Part shown: positions 22,862 to 30,985 of the stretch, in pieces
How the letters are laid out: each line of letters starts with the position of its first letter
Numbering within the stretch: the first letter of the stretch is position 1
Origin: a virus
Strand: one strand, 5' to 3'
Length of the DNA: 35,646 nt
Virus record (IMG/VR): IMGVR_UViG_3300026483_000720
Location: 1 to 35,646 of that record
Notes under the pieces: model-generated
Database searches by the model: none
The model's input: the letters and a program-made list of their open reading frames with translations, nothing else
What the model was told of the DNA's origin: nothing
Program-made: the position numbers and the translations under genes

Positions 22862-23563
22862 ATGCCAGCAAGAACATATGATGACGATGTCTTTCGTCAA
22901 AAAAGAGTTATCAAAAATCCAATTAAATTTAATATACAACTAAACGAGGAACAAAAAAGCGCAAAAGAACAAATACTACAAAATACAATAACAGTATTAT
23001 CAGGTAAAGCAGGGAGTGGTAAAACTCTATTAGCATGCCAAGTAGCATTAGATGGTCTTTTCAGAAGACACTATGAAAAAATCATAATAACACGACCAAC
23101 GGTATCAAAAGAAGAGATTGGATTTTTGCCTGGTGATTTACACCAAAAAATGGATCCTTGGGTTCAACCAATATATCAAAACATGTATACTTTATATGGT
23201 AAAGAACGTGTAGATCCTTTTATAAAAGATGGTAAAATAGAAATAGTACCAGTGGCTTTTATGAGAGGGAGAACATTTTTAGATAGTGTTGTTATTGTTG
23301 ATGAAGCACAAAATGTTACGATGAGCCAAATGGAAATGATTGCAACCAGAATAGGTTTAAGATCAAAAATGATTGTATGTGGAGATGACGGGCAAGTTGA
23401 TTTAAAAAATAGCAGAGATTCAGGTTTTAGATTTTTATACAAATTAGGAAAAAAGATAAAGAACTTTGTTTCTATTACATTATTTGAAAATCATAGGGAT
23501 CCTATTGTAGATGATCTTATTGAAGCATATGAAGAGTTCTATGATAAGAGAAAGAATAAATAA
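22862..23563 (+). CDS. phoH: PhoH-family ATPase
   Basis: A 233-residue PhoH-like P-loop ATPase. Walker A is LSGKAGSGKTLLA (G48 to T55), and Walker B is VVIVDEAQNVT (D147, E148). The conserved segments IITRPTVSKEEIGFLPGDLHQKMDPWVQPIYQNM are cut here for length but cover about residues 75-108 and are diagnostic. MIVCGDDGQVDL (about 170-181) and a C-terminal arginine motif (FENHRDP) follow. PhoH is an RNA-related ATPase/helicase-like family, widespread in marine and other phages, and its role in infection is unresolved. The start ATG at 22862 follows 35 bases of AT-rich DNA. The endolysin gene begins 17 bases downstream. Confidence 0.92.
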   Translation: MPARTYDDDVFRQKRVIKNPIKFNIQLNEEQKSAKEQILQNTITVLSGKAGSGKTLLACQVALDGLFRRHYEKIIITRPTVSKEEIGFLPGDLHQKMDPWVQPIYQNMYTLYGKERVDPFIKDGKIEIVPVAFMRGRTFLDSVVIVDEAQNVTMSQMEMIATRIGLRSKMIVCGDDGQVDLKNSRDSGFRFLYKLGKKIKNFVSITLFENHRDPIVDDLIEAYEEFYDKRKNK

Positions 23564-23580
23564 ATCAAATAACTATAACT

Positions 23581-24456
23581 ATGATATTAAAGCAAGGATC
23601 TACTGGACCTGAAGTTGCTGAAGTACAAACCTTCTTAAAGATTAATGCTGATGGTAAATTTGGTCCGAAAACTCATAATAAAGTATGCGAATGGCAATCT
23701 CAAAATGGACTGGTGGTTGATGGTATTGTTGGTCCTGCCACTTGGGATTGTATGGGTCTCGCTAGCACTGATAATTCGGAGCTTACTTACGAAACGAAAT
23801 GTGGATTAATAATTCATAAACATTTTTTACCACAGCACGAATATTTTACAGGTAGTAAACCAGAATATGTATTTCTTCATCATACCGCAGGTTGGAATAA
23901 TCCATTCAAAACAATTGATCATTGGGCAGGTGATACCAGAGGTAGCGTTGCAACAGAATTTGTTTTAGGTGGGCAATCAATAAAAGGTAATGATAATCAA
24001 TATGACGGTGAATTAGTACAGTGTATGCCAGCCGGTGGTTGGGGATGGCACTTAGGAACAGGAAGAAGCTATATGCACCAAAACTCTGTAGGAATTGAAG
24101 TAAATAATTTTGGATGGATTAAAGATGGTAAAACATATGCAGGTACTCGAGCCGATGCATCTCAACTTGTTACTTTAGCAAAACCTTTTAGAGGATATAA
24201 AACATGGCACAGGTATTCTGATAAACAAATAGAAGTACTAAGAGATTGGATACTTTGGATTGGTGATAGAGATAACATTGATGTTAGAGCCGGTTTACCT
24301 GCTCTTATTAAAGAAAAAGGTGCTGATGCATTTGAATTTAATCAAGAAGTATTAGAAGGAAAGCATAAAGGATTATGGACACACAGTAATGTTCGTACAA
24401 CTAAATCTGATATGTTTCCTCAACCTGAACTAATGGATATGCTAATGTCTTTATAG
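23581..24456 (+). CDS. Endolysin: peptidoglycan-binding domain plus N-acetylmuramoyl-L-alanine amidase
   Basis: A 291-residue two-domain lysin. Residues 1-60 form a PG_binding_1 domain (LKQGSTGPEVAEVQTFL, DGKFGPKTHNKVCEWQ, DGIVGPATW). Residues about 75-291 form an Amidase_2 domain that cuts the bond between N-acetylmuramic acid and L-alanine: FLHHTAGW (H100/H101), GWGWHLGTGRSYM (H157), NSVGIEVNNFG, and the last metal-site segment THSNVRTTKSD (H268, K275, D277). There is no signal peptide, so it would need a holin to reach the wall. It ends the operon and is followed by a strong terminator. Virion-associated use in entry is an alternative. Confidence 0.9.
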   Translation: MILKQGSTGPEVAEVQTFLKINADGKFGPKTHNKVCEWQSQNGLVVDGIVGPATWDCMGLASTDNSELTYETKCGLIIHKHFLPQHEYFTGSKPEYVFLHHTAGWNNPFKTIDHWAGDTRGSVATEFVLGGQSIKGNDNQYDGELVQCMPAGGWGWHLGTGRSYMHQNSVGIEVNNFGWIKDGKTYAGTRADASQLVTLAKPFRGYKTWHRYSDKQIEVLRDWILWIGDRDNIDVRAGLPALIKEKGADAFEFNQEVLEGKHKGLWTHSNVRTTKSDMFPQPELMDMLMSL

Positions 24457-24511
24457 ACATTTAACCTGACACAATGTCATAACCAAACATAGAAAGATGA
24501 CAATATTTCCG

Positions 24512-24547
24512 AAAAACCGTGCTATTTCACTTGTGGCACGGTTTTTT
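24512..24547 (+). terminator. Rho-independent terminator after endolysin gene
   Basis: An 11-bp perfect stem AAAAACCGTGC (24512-24522) pairs with GCACGGTTTTT (24536-24546) around a 13-base loop, followed by T. The rest of the 146-base gap holds no ORF. Confidence 0.88.
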
Positions 24548-24602
24548 CAGTATATTAATTAAATAAGGAATAATCCTTGTTATAACTAAAAATAATTAAA
24601 CT

Positions 24603-24962
24603 ATGTTTACATTTAAATCAAATTTTGATGAGATCCTAAAGGACCATCCGTTTTGGGGAGAATTGGATAAAATCAAAAATCCCTTTAAAGAATACCACTT
24701 CGATAAAGAAGATGGTAAATACATTTTAGAAATGCCAGTTCCTGGTTTTGATAAAGAAGATATTAAAATCAAACTTATTAAGAATGACCTAAGTGTTGTA
24801 ATTGAAAGTGAAGATAACATGTGGACTCCACCTTTAAGTAAAAGGTTTGGTCTACCTGATGATTTTGATAGAAAGAAAATCAAAGCAAAAGTAGAAAAAG
24901 GTATACTATATGTTACTATACCAACCAAAAAAGATTTAGAAAATGATATCGAAATATTATGA
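24603..24962 (+). CDS. Small heat shock protein, Hsp20 / alpha-crystallin family
   Basis: A 119-residue Hsp20-type chaperone. Family features are the N-terminal aromatic segment (FWGELDKIKNPF), the alpha-crystallin core YILEMPVPGFDKEDIKIKL (about 40-58), LSVVIESED, and the C-terminal half with FGLPDDFDRKKIKAKVEKGILYVTIPTKK (about 79-107). A short IEIL tail matches the I-x-I/L motif that docks into neighbouring subunits. Hsp20 proteins hold unfolding proteins and are a signature accessory gene of marine T4-like phages. The ATG lies in the ATTAAACTATG context. The gene stands alone behind the endolysin terminator. Confidence 0.9.
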   Translation: MFTFKSNFDEILKDHPFWGELDKIKNPFKEYHFDKEDGKYILEMPVPGFDKEDIKIKLIKNDLSVVIESEDNMWTPPLSKRFGLPDDFDRKKIKAKVEKGILYVTIPTKKDLENDIEIL

Positions 24963-24977
24963 AACTAAATTAATTTA

Positions 24978-24994
24978 AGGTATATAATAATAAA
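24978..24994 (+). promoter_or_regulatory. Late-promoter-like box before 75-aa gene
   Basis: GGTATATAATAATAAAC lies about 15 bases before the start at 25009. Similar to boxes at 2421, 14785 and 35146. Tentative. Confidence 0.3.
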
Positions 24995-25008
24995 CAAATT
25001 TATAAATT

Positions 25009-25236
25009 ATGTCAAAAGAAACTAACGAGATGAATCAAGGGCAAGCAGTTAATGTACTTATACAAGCTGCGCGCATTGCACAAGGTAAAGGCGCATTTAC
25101 ATTAGAAGACGCTGAAATGGTTGCAAAAGCTATTAAAGTTTTTGTACCACCAACAACAGAAGCTGAAGGTGAAGATGCCAACGCAGTAGTTAATGAAGAA
25201 GGGCCTACTGAGCCTGTTATTGAAAAAGTTAAGTAA
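25009..25236 (+). CDS. Small acidic hypothetical protein, 75 aa
   Basis: A 75-residue protein with a conserved-looking helical start (GQAVNVLIQAARIAQGKGAFTLEDAEMVAKAIKVFVP, about 11-47, shown here in outline) and a disordered acidic C-terminus (TTEAEGEDANAVVNEEG). I recall comparable short proteins in T4-like marine phages, without known function. It lies in its own unit between Hsp20 and a strong terminator, preceded by an AT-rich promoter-like box. High expression late in infection is plausible from that layout. Confidence 0.68.
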   Translation: MSKETNEMNQGQAVNVLIQAARIAQGKGAFTLEDAEMVAKAIKVFVPPTTEAEGEDANAVVNEEGPTEPVIEKVK

Positions 25237-25257
25237 CTTACTTCTCATAACATTTAG

Positions 25258-25285
25258 AAAAGGGAGAAGAAATTCTCCCTTTTTT
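25258..25285 (+). terminator. Rho-independent terminator with GAAA tetraloop
   Basis: An 11-bp stem AAAAGGGAGAA (25258-25268) pairs with TTCTCCCTTTT (25273-25283) around a GAAA tetraloop, followed by Ts. It separates the phage core from the glycan island. Confidence 0.92.
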
Positions 25286-25317
25286 AGTATGAATAAATAA
25301 CAAAATAACTTATCTCA

Positions 25318-26766
25318 GTGCGTAAAAGAAGAATACCTAAAATTTTAATAAACCCTAATACTGTTGACAAGGCACCACAGAATAGGAGGACGATAAGACC
25401 TTTAAGGTCTAGGGAGACTCCTAGAAGTAAAGACTTGTTATTTCCTGCTACATTAAATAAATTTTACAAGCCTTACGTAGAAAGGAATAGAGTTTTTATA
25501 ATTGGTGGCGGTCCTTCCGTTAAAGGTATGAACTTAGATTTATTAAAAGATGAGGATACTATTTGTGTTAATGCTTCCATAAATAATGTAATTAACCCTA
25601 CATATTTCATAACAATGGATTATAGTTATTTTGATCCAAGAAGAAATATTAATACAGTAAGCCAAGTAACAGAGAAAGCTAAGTATAGTTATTTTATTGT
25701 TAATACCGGTAATGCTTATATAAAAACAATTAATGGGGAAGTAATAGATACAAGAACTAACACCGTATATAGAGAGCTAAATAAATTTTCTGGGATTGTT
25801 TATTCAAATCATGAAAAAATACCTACAGGGTTTTCATTAGATGAAAATAAATTTGTGCATGGTAACAATAGTGGATTTTGCGCCATACAGCTAGCAATCT
25901 TATTAGGATATAAAGAAATATATCTAATAGGATTTGATTTAAGCGTAACTCAAAAACATCAACACTATCATACTAAATACGGTAACACATCAAACATTAA
26001 AAATCTGATAGAAAGCTATAAAGAATCTTTATTAGATGCAATAAGTAGCTATAAAAAAACATCAGCAAAATTTAAGTCTGTTTTAAGTACTTTAACCCCA
26101 TCTCCATTAGAATCATTAATAAAAAGTAGCAAACTAAATAATATTCTAAAAAAGACTGCTGTTCTAAATAATAAAAAACCTTATATTATTGTTTCTTACT
26201 ATACAGTTAATACTCCGTATGAAAAAGAAGCAGCAAAACTTAAATCATCTTTAGATAAATTAAAAATACCTTATGATATTGTTGGTGTAAAAAACTTAGG
26301 GGATTGGCAAGCTAATACTAGATTTAAGGCTAAGTTTATGGGCCAAATGTTAGATAAGCATATAGGTAAGAGTATTGTTTGGGTGGACAGTGATGCTATC
26401 ATTCATTCATATCCTAAATTATTTGACAATTATAATTACGACATTGCTGTAAGATGGCAAGATTTTAGGTGGAGAAAAAATGAGTGTTTAAGTGGTACTA
26501 TTTATATGGCAAATAATTCTCATATGAGAGATTTATGTAAAAGGTGGGAAGGGGAAAATATAGCAGAAGGGCCTAATGCAAAAACATTTGAGCAATGGAA
26601 TTTAGGAAAGTCTATTATTGAAATGAGAACTGAAGGAAAGATTAAAGATGGTAATCTTCCACCAGAATATACCATGATTTTTGATAGTATGAGGGCCATG
26701 TATCCAGATGTTAAACCTATCATAGAGCATTTTCAAGCAAGCAGAAAATTAAAAAATAAATTGTAA
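25318..26766 (+). CDS. Fusion of DUF115/MptE-like domain with GT-A glycosyltransferase
   Basis: A 482-residue two-domain protein. Residues about 55-215 resemble the DUF115/MptE-like fold found in glycan and flagellin-glycosylation loci: VFIIGGGPSVKG (58-69), TICVNASINN, YFITMDYSYFDP and EIYLIGFDLSVT. Residues about 275-480 are a GT-A-type glycosyltransferase with IIVSYYTVNTPYEKEAA, a DxD-type SIVWVDSDAIIHSYP and GTIYMANNS, the layout of nucleotide-diphospho-sugar transferases. The start is GTG 25318, chosen because the basic leader (RKRRIPKILINPN) is in frame and no ATG lies before the first domain. It is the first gene of the glycan island, right after a terminator. The TAA overlaps the next ATG by one base. 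Confidence 0.7.
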   Translation: MRKRRIPKILINPNTVDKAPQNRRTIRPLRSRETPRSKDLLFPATLNKFYKPYVERNRVFIIGGGPSVKGMNLDLLKDEDTICVNASINNVINPTYFITMDYSYFDPRRNINTVSQVTEKAKYSYFIVNTGNAYIKTINGEVIDTRTNTVYRELNKFSGIVYSNHEKIPTGFSLDENKFVHGNNSGFCAIQLAILLGYKEIYLIGFDLSVTQKHQHYHTKYGNTSNIKNLIESYKESLLDAISSYKKTSAKFKSVLSTLTPSPLESLIKSSKLNNILKKTAVLNNKKPYIIVSYYTVNTPYEKEAAKLKSSLDKLKIPYDIVGVKNLGDWQANTRFKAKFMGQMLDKHIGKSIVWVDSDAIIHSYPKLFDNYNYDIAVRWQDFRWRKNECLSGTIYMANNSHMRDLCKRWEGENIAEGPNAKTFEQWNLGKSIIEMRTEGKIKDGNLPPEYTMIFDSMRAMYPDVKPIIEHFQASRKLKNKL

Positions 26767-27422
26767 TGAGTATCCAAGATAATGATCAATTAATAATATT
26801 CACTAAAGTTTTTGATGAAGAGAAATGGTCTAATCATCAACAAGAGTCTGTGTCAGGTACTGGTTCTACTTTAAGTAATACTGAAACTCTTAGATTAGAA
26901 TTGCCTAAAATTTGCAAAAAATATGGAATTGAAAATATAGTAGATATTGCATGCGGTGATTTTAATTGGATGAAAGAGATCGTAGATCAATTTAAATTAT
27001 ACCGTGGTGTTGATATTGTAGATGATTTAATAAAGTCAAATAAAGATAAGTATGAAAAGAAAAATCATATAGAATTTATTAAAGCCGATGTTATTAATGA
27101 TTTTTCCAAATGTATAGAAGGTAGAAATTTTGATGCTATTATTCTTAAAGATGTTTTAGTACATTTTCCAAATGAATATGTATCAAAGGTTTTAGAATCT
27201 TTACATAAATCATCTATAAGATATGTTTTTATTACTCATTTTAATTCTATTGAGGTAAATATTGATATTGAAGAGTTTAATGGTTGGAGACCGCAAAATT
27301 TTATATTATCACCTTGGAGAATGGATAAACCATTAGAATGCATTGCATCCCCAACGGAAAAATATAAATGGGGAGATGATTATATTGCTGACAAAACATT
27401 ATCTCTCTGGCAACTAAAATAA
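26766..27422 (+). CDS. Class I SAM-dependent methyltransferase
   Basis: A 218-residue methyltransferase of the Rossmann type. Motif I is IVDIACGDFNWMKEI (about 58-72), motif II is YRGVDIVDDLI, then FIKADVIND (about 100-108) and FDAIILKDVLVHFP (about 119-132). The tail has PWRMDKPLE and a final LSLWQLK strand. The substrate cannot be named, but the surrounding transferases suggest a sugar or glycan. It starts at TAATG, overlapping the DUF115-GT fusion stop by one base. Confidence 0.78.
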   Translation: MSIQDNDQLIIFTKVFDEEKWSNHQQESVSGTGSTLSNTETLRLELPKICKKYGIENIVDIACGDFNWMKEIVDQFKLYRGVDIVDDLIKSNKDKYEKKNHIEFIKADVINDFSKCIEGRNFDAIILKDVLVHFPNEYVSKVLESLHKSSIRYVFITHFNSIEVNIDIEEFNGWRPQNFILSPWRMDKPLECIASPTEKYKWGDDYIADKTLSLWQLK

Positions 27423-27429
27423 TAATAAT

Positions 27430-28122
27430 ATGATAAATAATTACTTTGATAAAATAATTTGTATAAATTTAGATAAAAGAAAAGATAGGTTAGAAGAATC
27501 CTGGAAACAATGGAGTGCTAATAATCTTATCGTAGAAAGAATGTCAGCAGTAGAAGGAAATCCTATGGGATGGAAACATGTAACTGAAAGAGATGCAGGT
27601 ATTAATGCAATTAGGCGAGCTTCTTGGAACGGCGCAGCAGGGTGTATGGCAAGTCATGTAAATATTTGGAAAAGAGCAAAGGCAGAAGGCTGGAAGAATG
27701 TTTTAGTAGTTGAAGATGATTGTGATTTTGTACCAGAATTACATAATAAGTTTAGTAAATTAATAAAGGAAGTTCCTGCTGATTGGGATATGTTGTATTT
27801 TGGAGGAATTCATGAAGATCGTGGGGGAAGATTCATTCCAGAAAAAATTAGTGAAAATGTAGTAAAGTGTGCAAGAATGATTACCACTACATGTTATGCT
27901 ATTAATGAAAGTTGTTATGATTTAGCAATAAATTCTGTTCTTGCTGAAGAGCCTTGGTTTTATACTGCAGTTGATGGTTATTTAGCAGCAGTTGTTCAAC
28001 CTAAGTGTAATGCTTATGCTTTCAATCCACCTCTTGCTTGGCAGAGAGGAAGTCACAGTGACATTCAAGATGGGTTTAGAGATTATAGTACAAGAATGAA
28101 AGTAAAATATAATGCTAAATGA
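27430..28122 (+). CDS. Glycosyltransferase family 25 (LPS-type)
   Basis: A 230-residue GT25 enzyme, the family of LPS beta-galactosyltransferases such as LpsA/Lob1. It shows the opening IICINLDKRKDRLEESWKQW (about 9-28), VERMSAVEG, the conserved GAAGCMASHVNIWKRAKAEG (about 69-88) and the metal motif VLVVEDDCDFVPE (about 92-104). The C-terminal half has YFGGIHED, CYAINES and WFYTAVDGYLA. It would add a hexose to an oligosaccharide acceptor. ATGA overlap links it to the fucosyltransferase that follows. Confidence 0.88.
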   Translation: MINNYFDKIICINLDKRKDRLEESWKQWSANNLIVERMSAVEGNPMGWKHVTERDAGINAIRRASWNGAAGCMASHVNIWKRAKAEGWKNVLVVEDDCDFVPELHNKFSKLIKEVPADWDMLYFGGIHEDRGGRFIPEKISENVVKCARMITTTCYAINESCYDLAINSVLAEEPWFYTAVDGYLAAVVQPKCNAYAFNPPLAWQRGSHSDIQDGFRDYSTRMKVKYNAK

Positions 28123-28898
28123 TAACTTGTAGACTAAAAGGTGGGTTAGGTAATATGATGTTTCAAACTTCTTTTATACAATATGAAGGTTTTATGGGAA
28201 ATCTTAAAACAGGGTATTGGAATATTGATCAAAATCTACAGCACCTAAATAATGATAAAGTACATAATCCTAAATTAAATCATGCTACTGATTATTTAAA
28301 AATTTTTAAAAATTTTAATTGGCCTAAGATAGAAAAACCACCAACTAATAGAAAAGCTGTACCTTTCCACTATGAATCTTTTAAAGTTACAGATGATACT
28401 TTATATGATGGTTTTTTTCAATCAGAAAAATACTTTCCAAATAAAACTCTAATTTTAAATTTATTTGAGCCTAGTGAATTTACAAATCATCAATTAATAA
28501 AATATGATAATCTATTAAAAGGCGTAACTTGTAGCATTCATATAAGAAGAGGTGATTACTTAAATTATGGTTTACACGCAGTAAGAGACATGGATTATTA
28601 CCAAAAAGGAATGGACTGTGTAGGTGAGGTAGATAGGTATTTAATTTTTAGTGATGATTTAGATTGGTGTAAGAAAAATTTTATTGGAGATAAGTTTGTA
28701 TTTATTGATAATGAAAAAGATTATGTAGAAATGTTTTTACAATCTAAATGTACACATAATATAATTTCAAGTTCTTCATTTTCTTGGTGGGGTGCTTATT
28801 TAAATAAAAATGCAAATAAAAAAGTAATAGGCCCTGCTCAATGGTTTACTTCAGTAAGAGGCAATAATATAATACCCGAAAGATGGCAAACTATTTAG
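28119..28898 (+). CDS. Glycosyltransferase family 11, alpha-1,2-fucosyltransferase-like
   Basis: A 259-residue GT11 enzyme that transfers fucose (or a related deoxy sugar) from a GDP-sugar. It shows the N-terminal RLKGGLGNMMFQ (5-16), GFFQSEKYFPN, the GDP-binding SIHIRRGDYLNYG (about 141-153), YLIFSDDLDWCKKNF, and the terminal NIISSSSFSWWGAYLN (about 218-233), all family hallmarks. A four-base ATGA overlap couples it to the GT25 gene. With the GT10-like gene next to it, the island could build a difucosylated glycan. Confidence 0.92.
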   Translation: MITCRLKGGLGNMMFQTSFIQYEGFMGNLKTGYWNIDQNLQHLNNDKVHNPKLNHATDYLKIFKNFNWPKIEKPPTNRKAVPFHYESFKVTDDTLYDGFFQSEKYFPNKTLILNLFEPSEFTNHQLIKYDNLLKGVTCSIHIRRGDYLNYGLHAVRDMDYYQKGMDCVGEVDRYLIFSDDLDWCKKNFIGDKFVFIDNEKDYVEMFLQSKCTHNIISSSSFSWWGAYLNKNANKKVIGPAQWFTSVRGNNIIPERWQTI

Positions 28899-29764
28899 CA
28901 AAAAATTCAAGATATTGGTTAATGGTAAATTTACCTTTTCCTTCTGTTTTAGTTCGTAGGCAATATCAGCCTCAGCAAGTTCAAAATCTAAGAAACACTA
29001 ATCCTGGCGCAAAAATATTCTTTATACATTTTGAAGAACCGTTAAGAAATAGTAAACCTTCAGCAGATGTTATACGTGATGCTCATTTATTTGATCTTAT
29101 TTTTACCACTGATAGAAATATTGTTAATGCAGTTCCTCATGCACATTGGTCTCCTTTAGCAGAATGTTGGACAAATGGTAGTATGACATGCCATAGCAAA
29201 ATTGATAGAACTCATGAAGTTACAGAAAAAGAATTCAGTGTAAGTTTTAATAGTACATCTAAAATGTATCGAGGTGGCCCTTATGCTATAAGAAAGGATA
29301 TTTGGGAAGCTTCAGATAAAATTAATATTCCTATAAAATTCTTTGATAGTAATGAAAGCCCTACGTCTGCATTTGGTACAACCAAAAAATTCCCATTACT
29401 TCCACAAGGTAAACAGTTTGAAATCAGTGATAAGATTATTTTATATAAATCTATGTTTAACATATGTCCTGAAAATAATGATGATGAAAATTTTAGCCAA
29501 AGATTAATAGATTGCTTTATTAATAAAACTATACCTATTTATAAAGGTTACAAAAACATTCATGAACATTTTAATAGAGAAGGGATGATTATAGTAAAAG
29601 ATGGTGAGGATGCTATTAATAAAATTAATCAACTAACACCTGATTATTATAATAAAAGATTAGGAGCTATAGAAGATAATTATAAAAGATGTTTACTAAA
29701 CCAATATCATTTATCACCAGGGGATAGGATATCTAATAAAATTAAAAAAATATACGGAGTATGA
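28883..29764 (+). CDS. GT10-like fucosyltransferase
   Basis: A 293-residue protein whose C-terminal half fits the GT10 (alpha-1,3-fucosyltransferase) signature: YKSMFNICPENNDDENFSQR (about 190-209), a variant of the family's F-x-x-x-x-E-N-S, then LIDCFINKTIPIYKGYKNIHEHF, the equivalent of the TEKl.dal..gtvPVY.G stretch. The N-terminal half has a short Rossmann-like region (GAKIFFIHFEEPLRN, DLIFTTDRNIVNAVPHAHW). The usual TEK triplet is replaced by SQR, so donor use may differ. It overlaps the GT11 gene by 16 bases. Confidence 0.62.
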   Translation: MANYLAKNSRYWLMVNLPFPSVLVRRQYQPQQVQNLRNTNPGAKIFFIHFEEPLRNSKPSADVIRDAHLFDLIFTTDRNIVNAVPHAHWSPLAECWTNGSMTCHSKIDRTHEVTEKEFSVSFNSTSKMYRGGPYAIRKDIWEASDKINIPIKFFDSNESPTSAFGTTKKFPLLPQGKQFEISDKIILYKSMFNICPENNDDENFSQRLIDCFINKTIPIYKGYKNIHEHFNREGMIIVKDGEDAINKINQLTPDYYNKRLGAIEDNYKRCLLNQYHLSPGDRISNKIKKIYGV

Positions 29765-30369
29765 ATGAAGTAGCAAAGTTCTTAGCCGAAAAGGGCGACT
29801 ATACCCTTAGGTTAAATTATAACTTAGATAAAGATTCTATAGTTATAGATGCAGGTGGTTATAAAGGTTGGTTTGCCGAAAACATATATAACAAATATAA
29901 ATGCAATGTTTATGTATTTGAGCCTGTAAAAGAATATTATGATTTAATAGTAAATAAATTTAAAGGTAATTCAAAGATAAAAGTTTTTCATTATGGATTA
30001 GGTGGATTGACTCAATCTCTTAAAATAAACTTACAGGGTGATGGAACCTCTGTGCATACTACAAACGGTAAATTTACCGGCACAGAATTAATAAAAGTTG
30101 TAAATATTTTAGATTGTTTAAATGAATTAAAATTAGAAAAGGTAGATTTACTAAAGCTAAATATAGAAGGGGAAGAATATTCATTACTTGAAGCTGTAAT
30201 TAAAAATAATGAACTAAAAAGATTTTCTGATATTCAAATACAATTTCATAATTTTATTGATAAGGCAGAAGAAAGAAGAGATAGTATAAGAAAGACCCTT
30301 AGTAAAGATTTTACTTTAGAGTATGACTTTAAATTTGTATGGGAAGGTTGGAAAAAAATAATTAAATAA
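29761..30369 (+). CDS. FkbM-family methyltransferase
   Basis: A 202-residue FkbM-type SAM methyltransferase. Motif I is VIDAGGYKGWFAENI (about 28-42), VYVFEPVKEYYDLIVNKF (about 50-67) is the family's FEP box, and VDLLKLNIEGEEYSLLEA (about 131-148) matches the conserved D-x-x-K-x-x-x-E-G-x-E. FkbM enzymes O-methylate sugars and polyketides. Here methylation of a glycan is likely. It begins in an ATGA overlap with the GT10-like gene. The N-terminal FLAE only coincidentally resembles a capsid-targeting leader. Confidence 0.87.
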   Translation: MNEVAKFLAEKGDYTLRLNYNLDKDSIVIDAGGYKGWFAENIYNKYKCNVYVFEPVKEYYDLIVNKFKGNSKIKVFHYGLGGLTQSLKINLQGDGTSVHTTNGKFTGTELIKVVNILDCLNELKLEKVDLLKLNIEGEEYSLLEAVIKNNELKRFSDIQIQFHNFIDKAEERRDSIRKTLSKDFTLEYDFKFVWEGWKKIIK

Positions 30370-30370
30370 T

Positions 30371-30982
30371 ATGGAAAGATATGATGTCATACAAACAATA
30401 ATTAATAAAACTAAAGCCGAGTATTATTTAGAAATAGGTGCAGGTGGCGGTATTAATTTTAATGAAATTAAATGTAATAAAAAGTTTTTAGTAGAACCTT
30501 TTCCAAAGCTATTATCTGGCCTTGAAGATAAAGTAAAAATAACTCATAAGCTTACTTCTGATGATTTCTTTAAACAAAATAAAGAAACCTTTGATGTTAT
30601 CTTTCTTGATGGTTTACACACAGCAGATCAAATAAGTAAAGATATTATTAATTCTTTAGATGTATTAAATGAAGGAGGTTATATTATTTGTCATGATATG
30701 AATCCAACATCTGAATTGATGCAAAGAAATCCACCTTTAAATTTAAATATGCCGTGGACTGGAGATGTTTGGAAATCATTTGTAAAATTAAAATCTAACA
30801 GAAAAGATCTAAGCATGTTTGTGGTAGATGCATGCTTTGGTTGTGGTGTTATAAGTAAAGGAAACCAAAAATTATTAAAAATTAAAGAAGAATTAACTTA
30901 TGAACTATTAGAAAAAAATAGAAAAGAGTTATTGGATCTTCTTTCAGTAGATGAATTTCTCAGTCGCATAAATAAAAAATAA
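30371..30982 (+). CDS. Class I methyltransferase (Methyltransf_24 type)
   Basis: A 203-residue Rossmann methyltransferase. Motif I is YYLEIGAGGGINFNEI (about 17-32), then LVEPFPKL, the acidic FDVIFLDGLHTADQISKDI (about 75-93) with the DGLH signature of this family, and GGYIICHDMNP (about 104-114), where the Asp/His residues recall the metal-dependent members. The C-terminal part is WTGDVWKSFVKL. The third methyltransferase of the island. It starts one base after the FkbM stop. Sugar O-methylation is the likeliest role. Confidence 0.8.
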   Translation: MERYDVIQTIINKTKAEYYLEIGAGGGINFNEIKCNKKFLVEPFPKLLSGLEDKVKITHKLTSDDFFKQNKETFDVIFLDGLHTADQISKDIINSLDVLNEGGYIICHDMNPTSELMQRNPPLNLNMPWTGDVWKSFVKLKSNRKDLSMFVVDACFGCGVISKGNQKLLKIKEELTYELLEKNRKELLDLLSVDEFLSRINKK

Positions 30983-30985
30983 ATT

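Noticed and set aside
29761-29790. FLAE near the N-terminus of the FkbM protein as a capsid-targeting leader
   Set aside because: It lacks the F-x-x-F spacing and basic start of the leader, and the residues fit the normal FkbM N-terminal helix.
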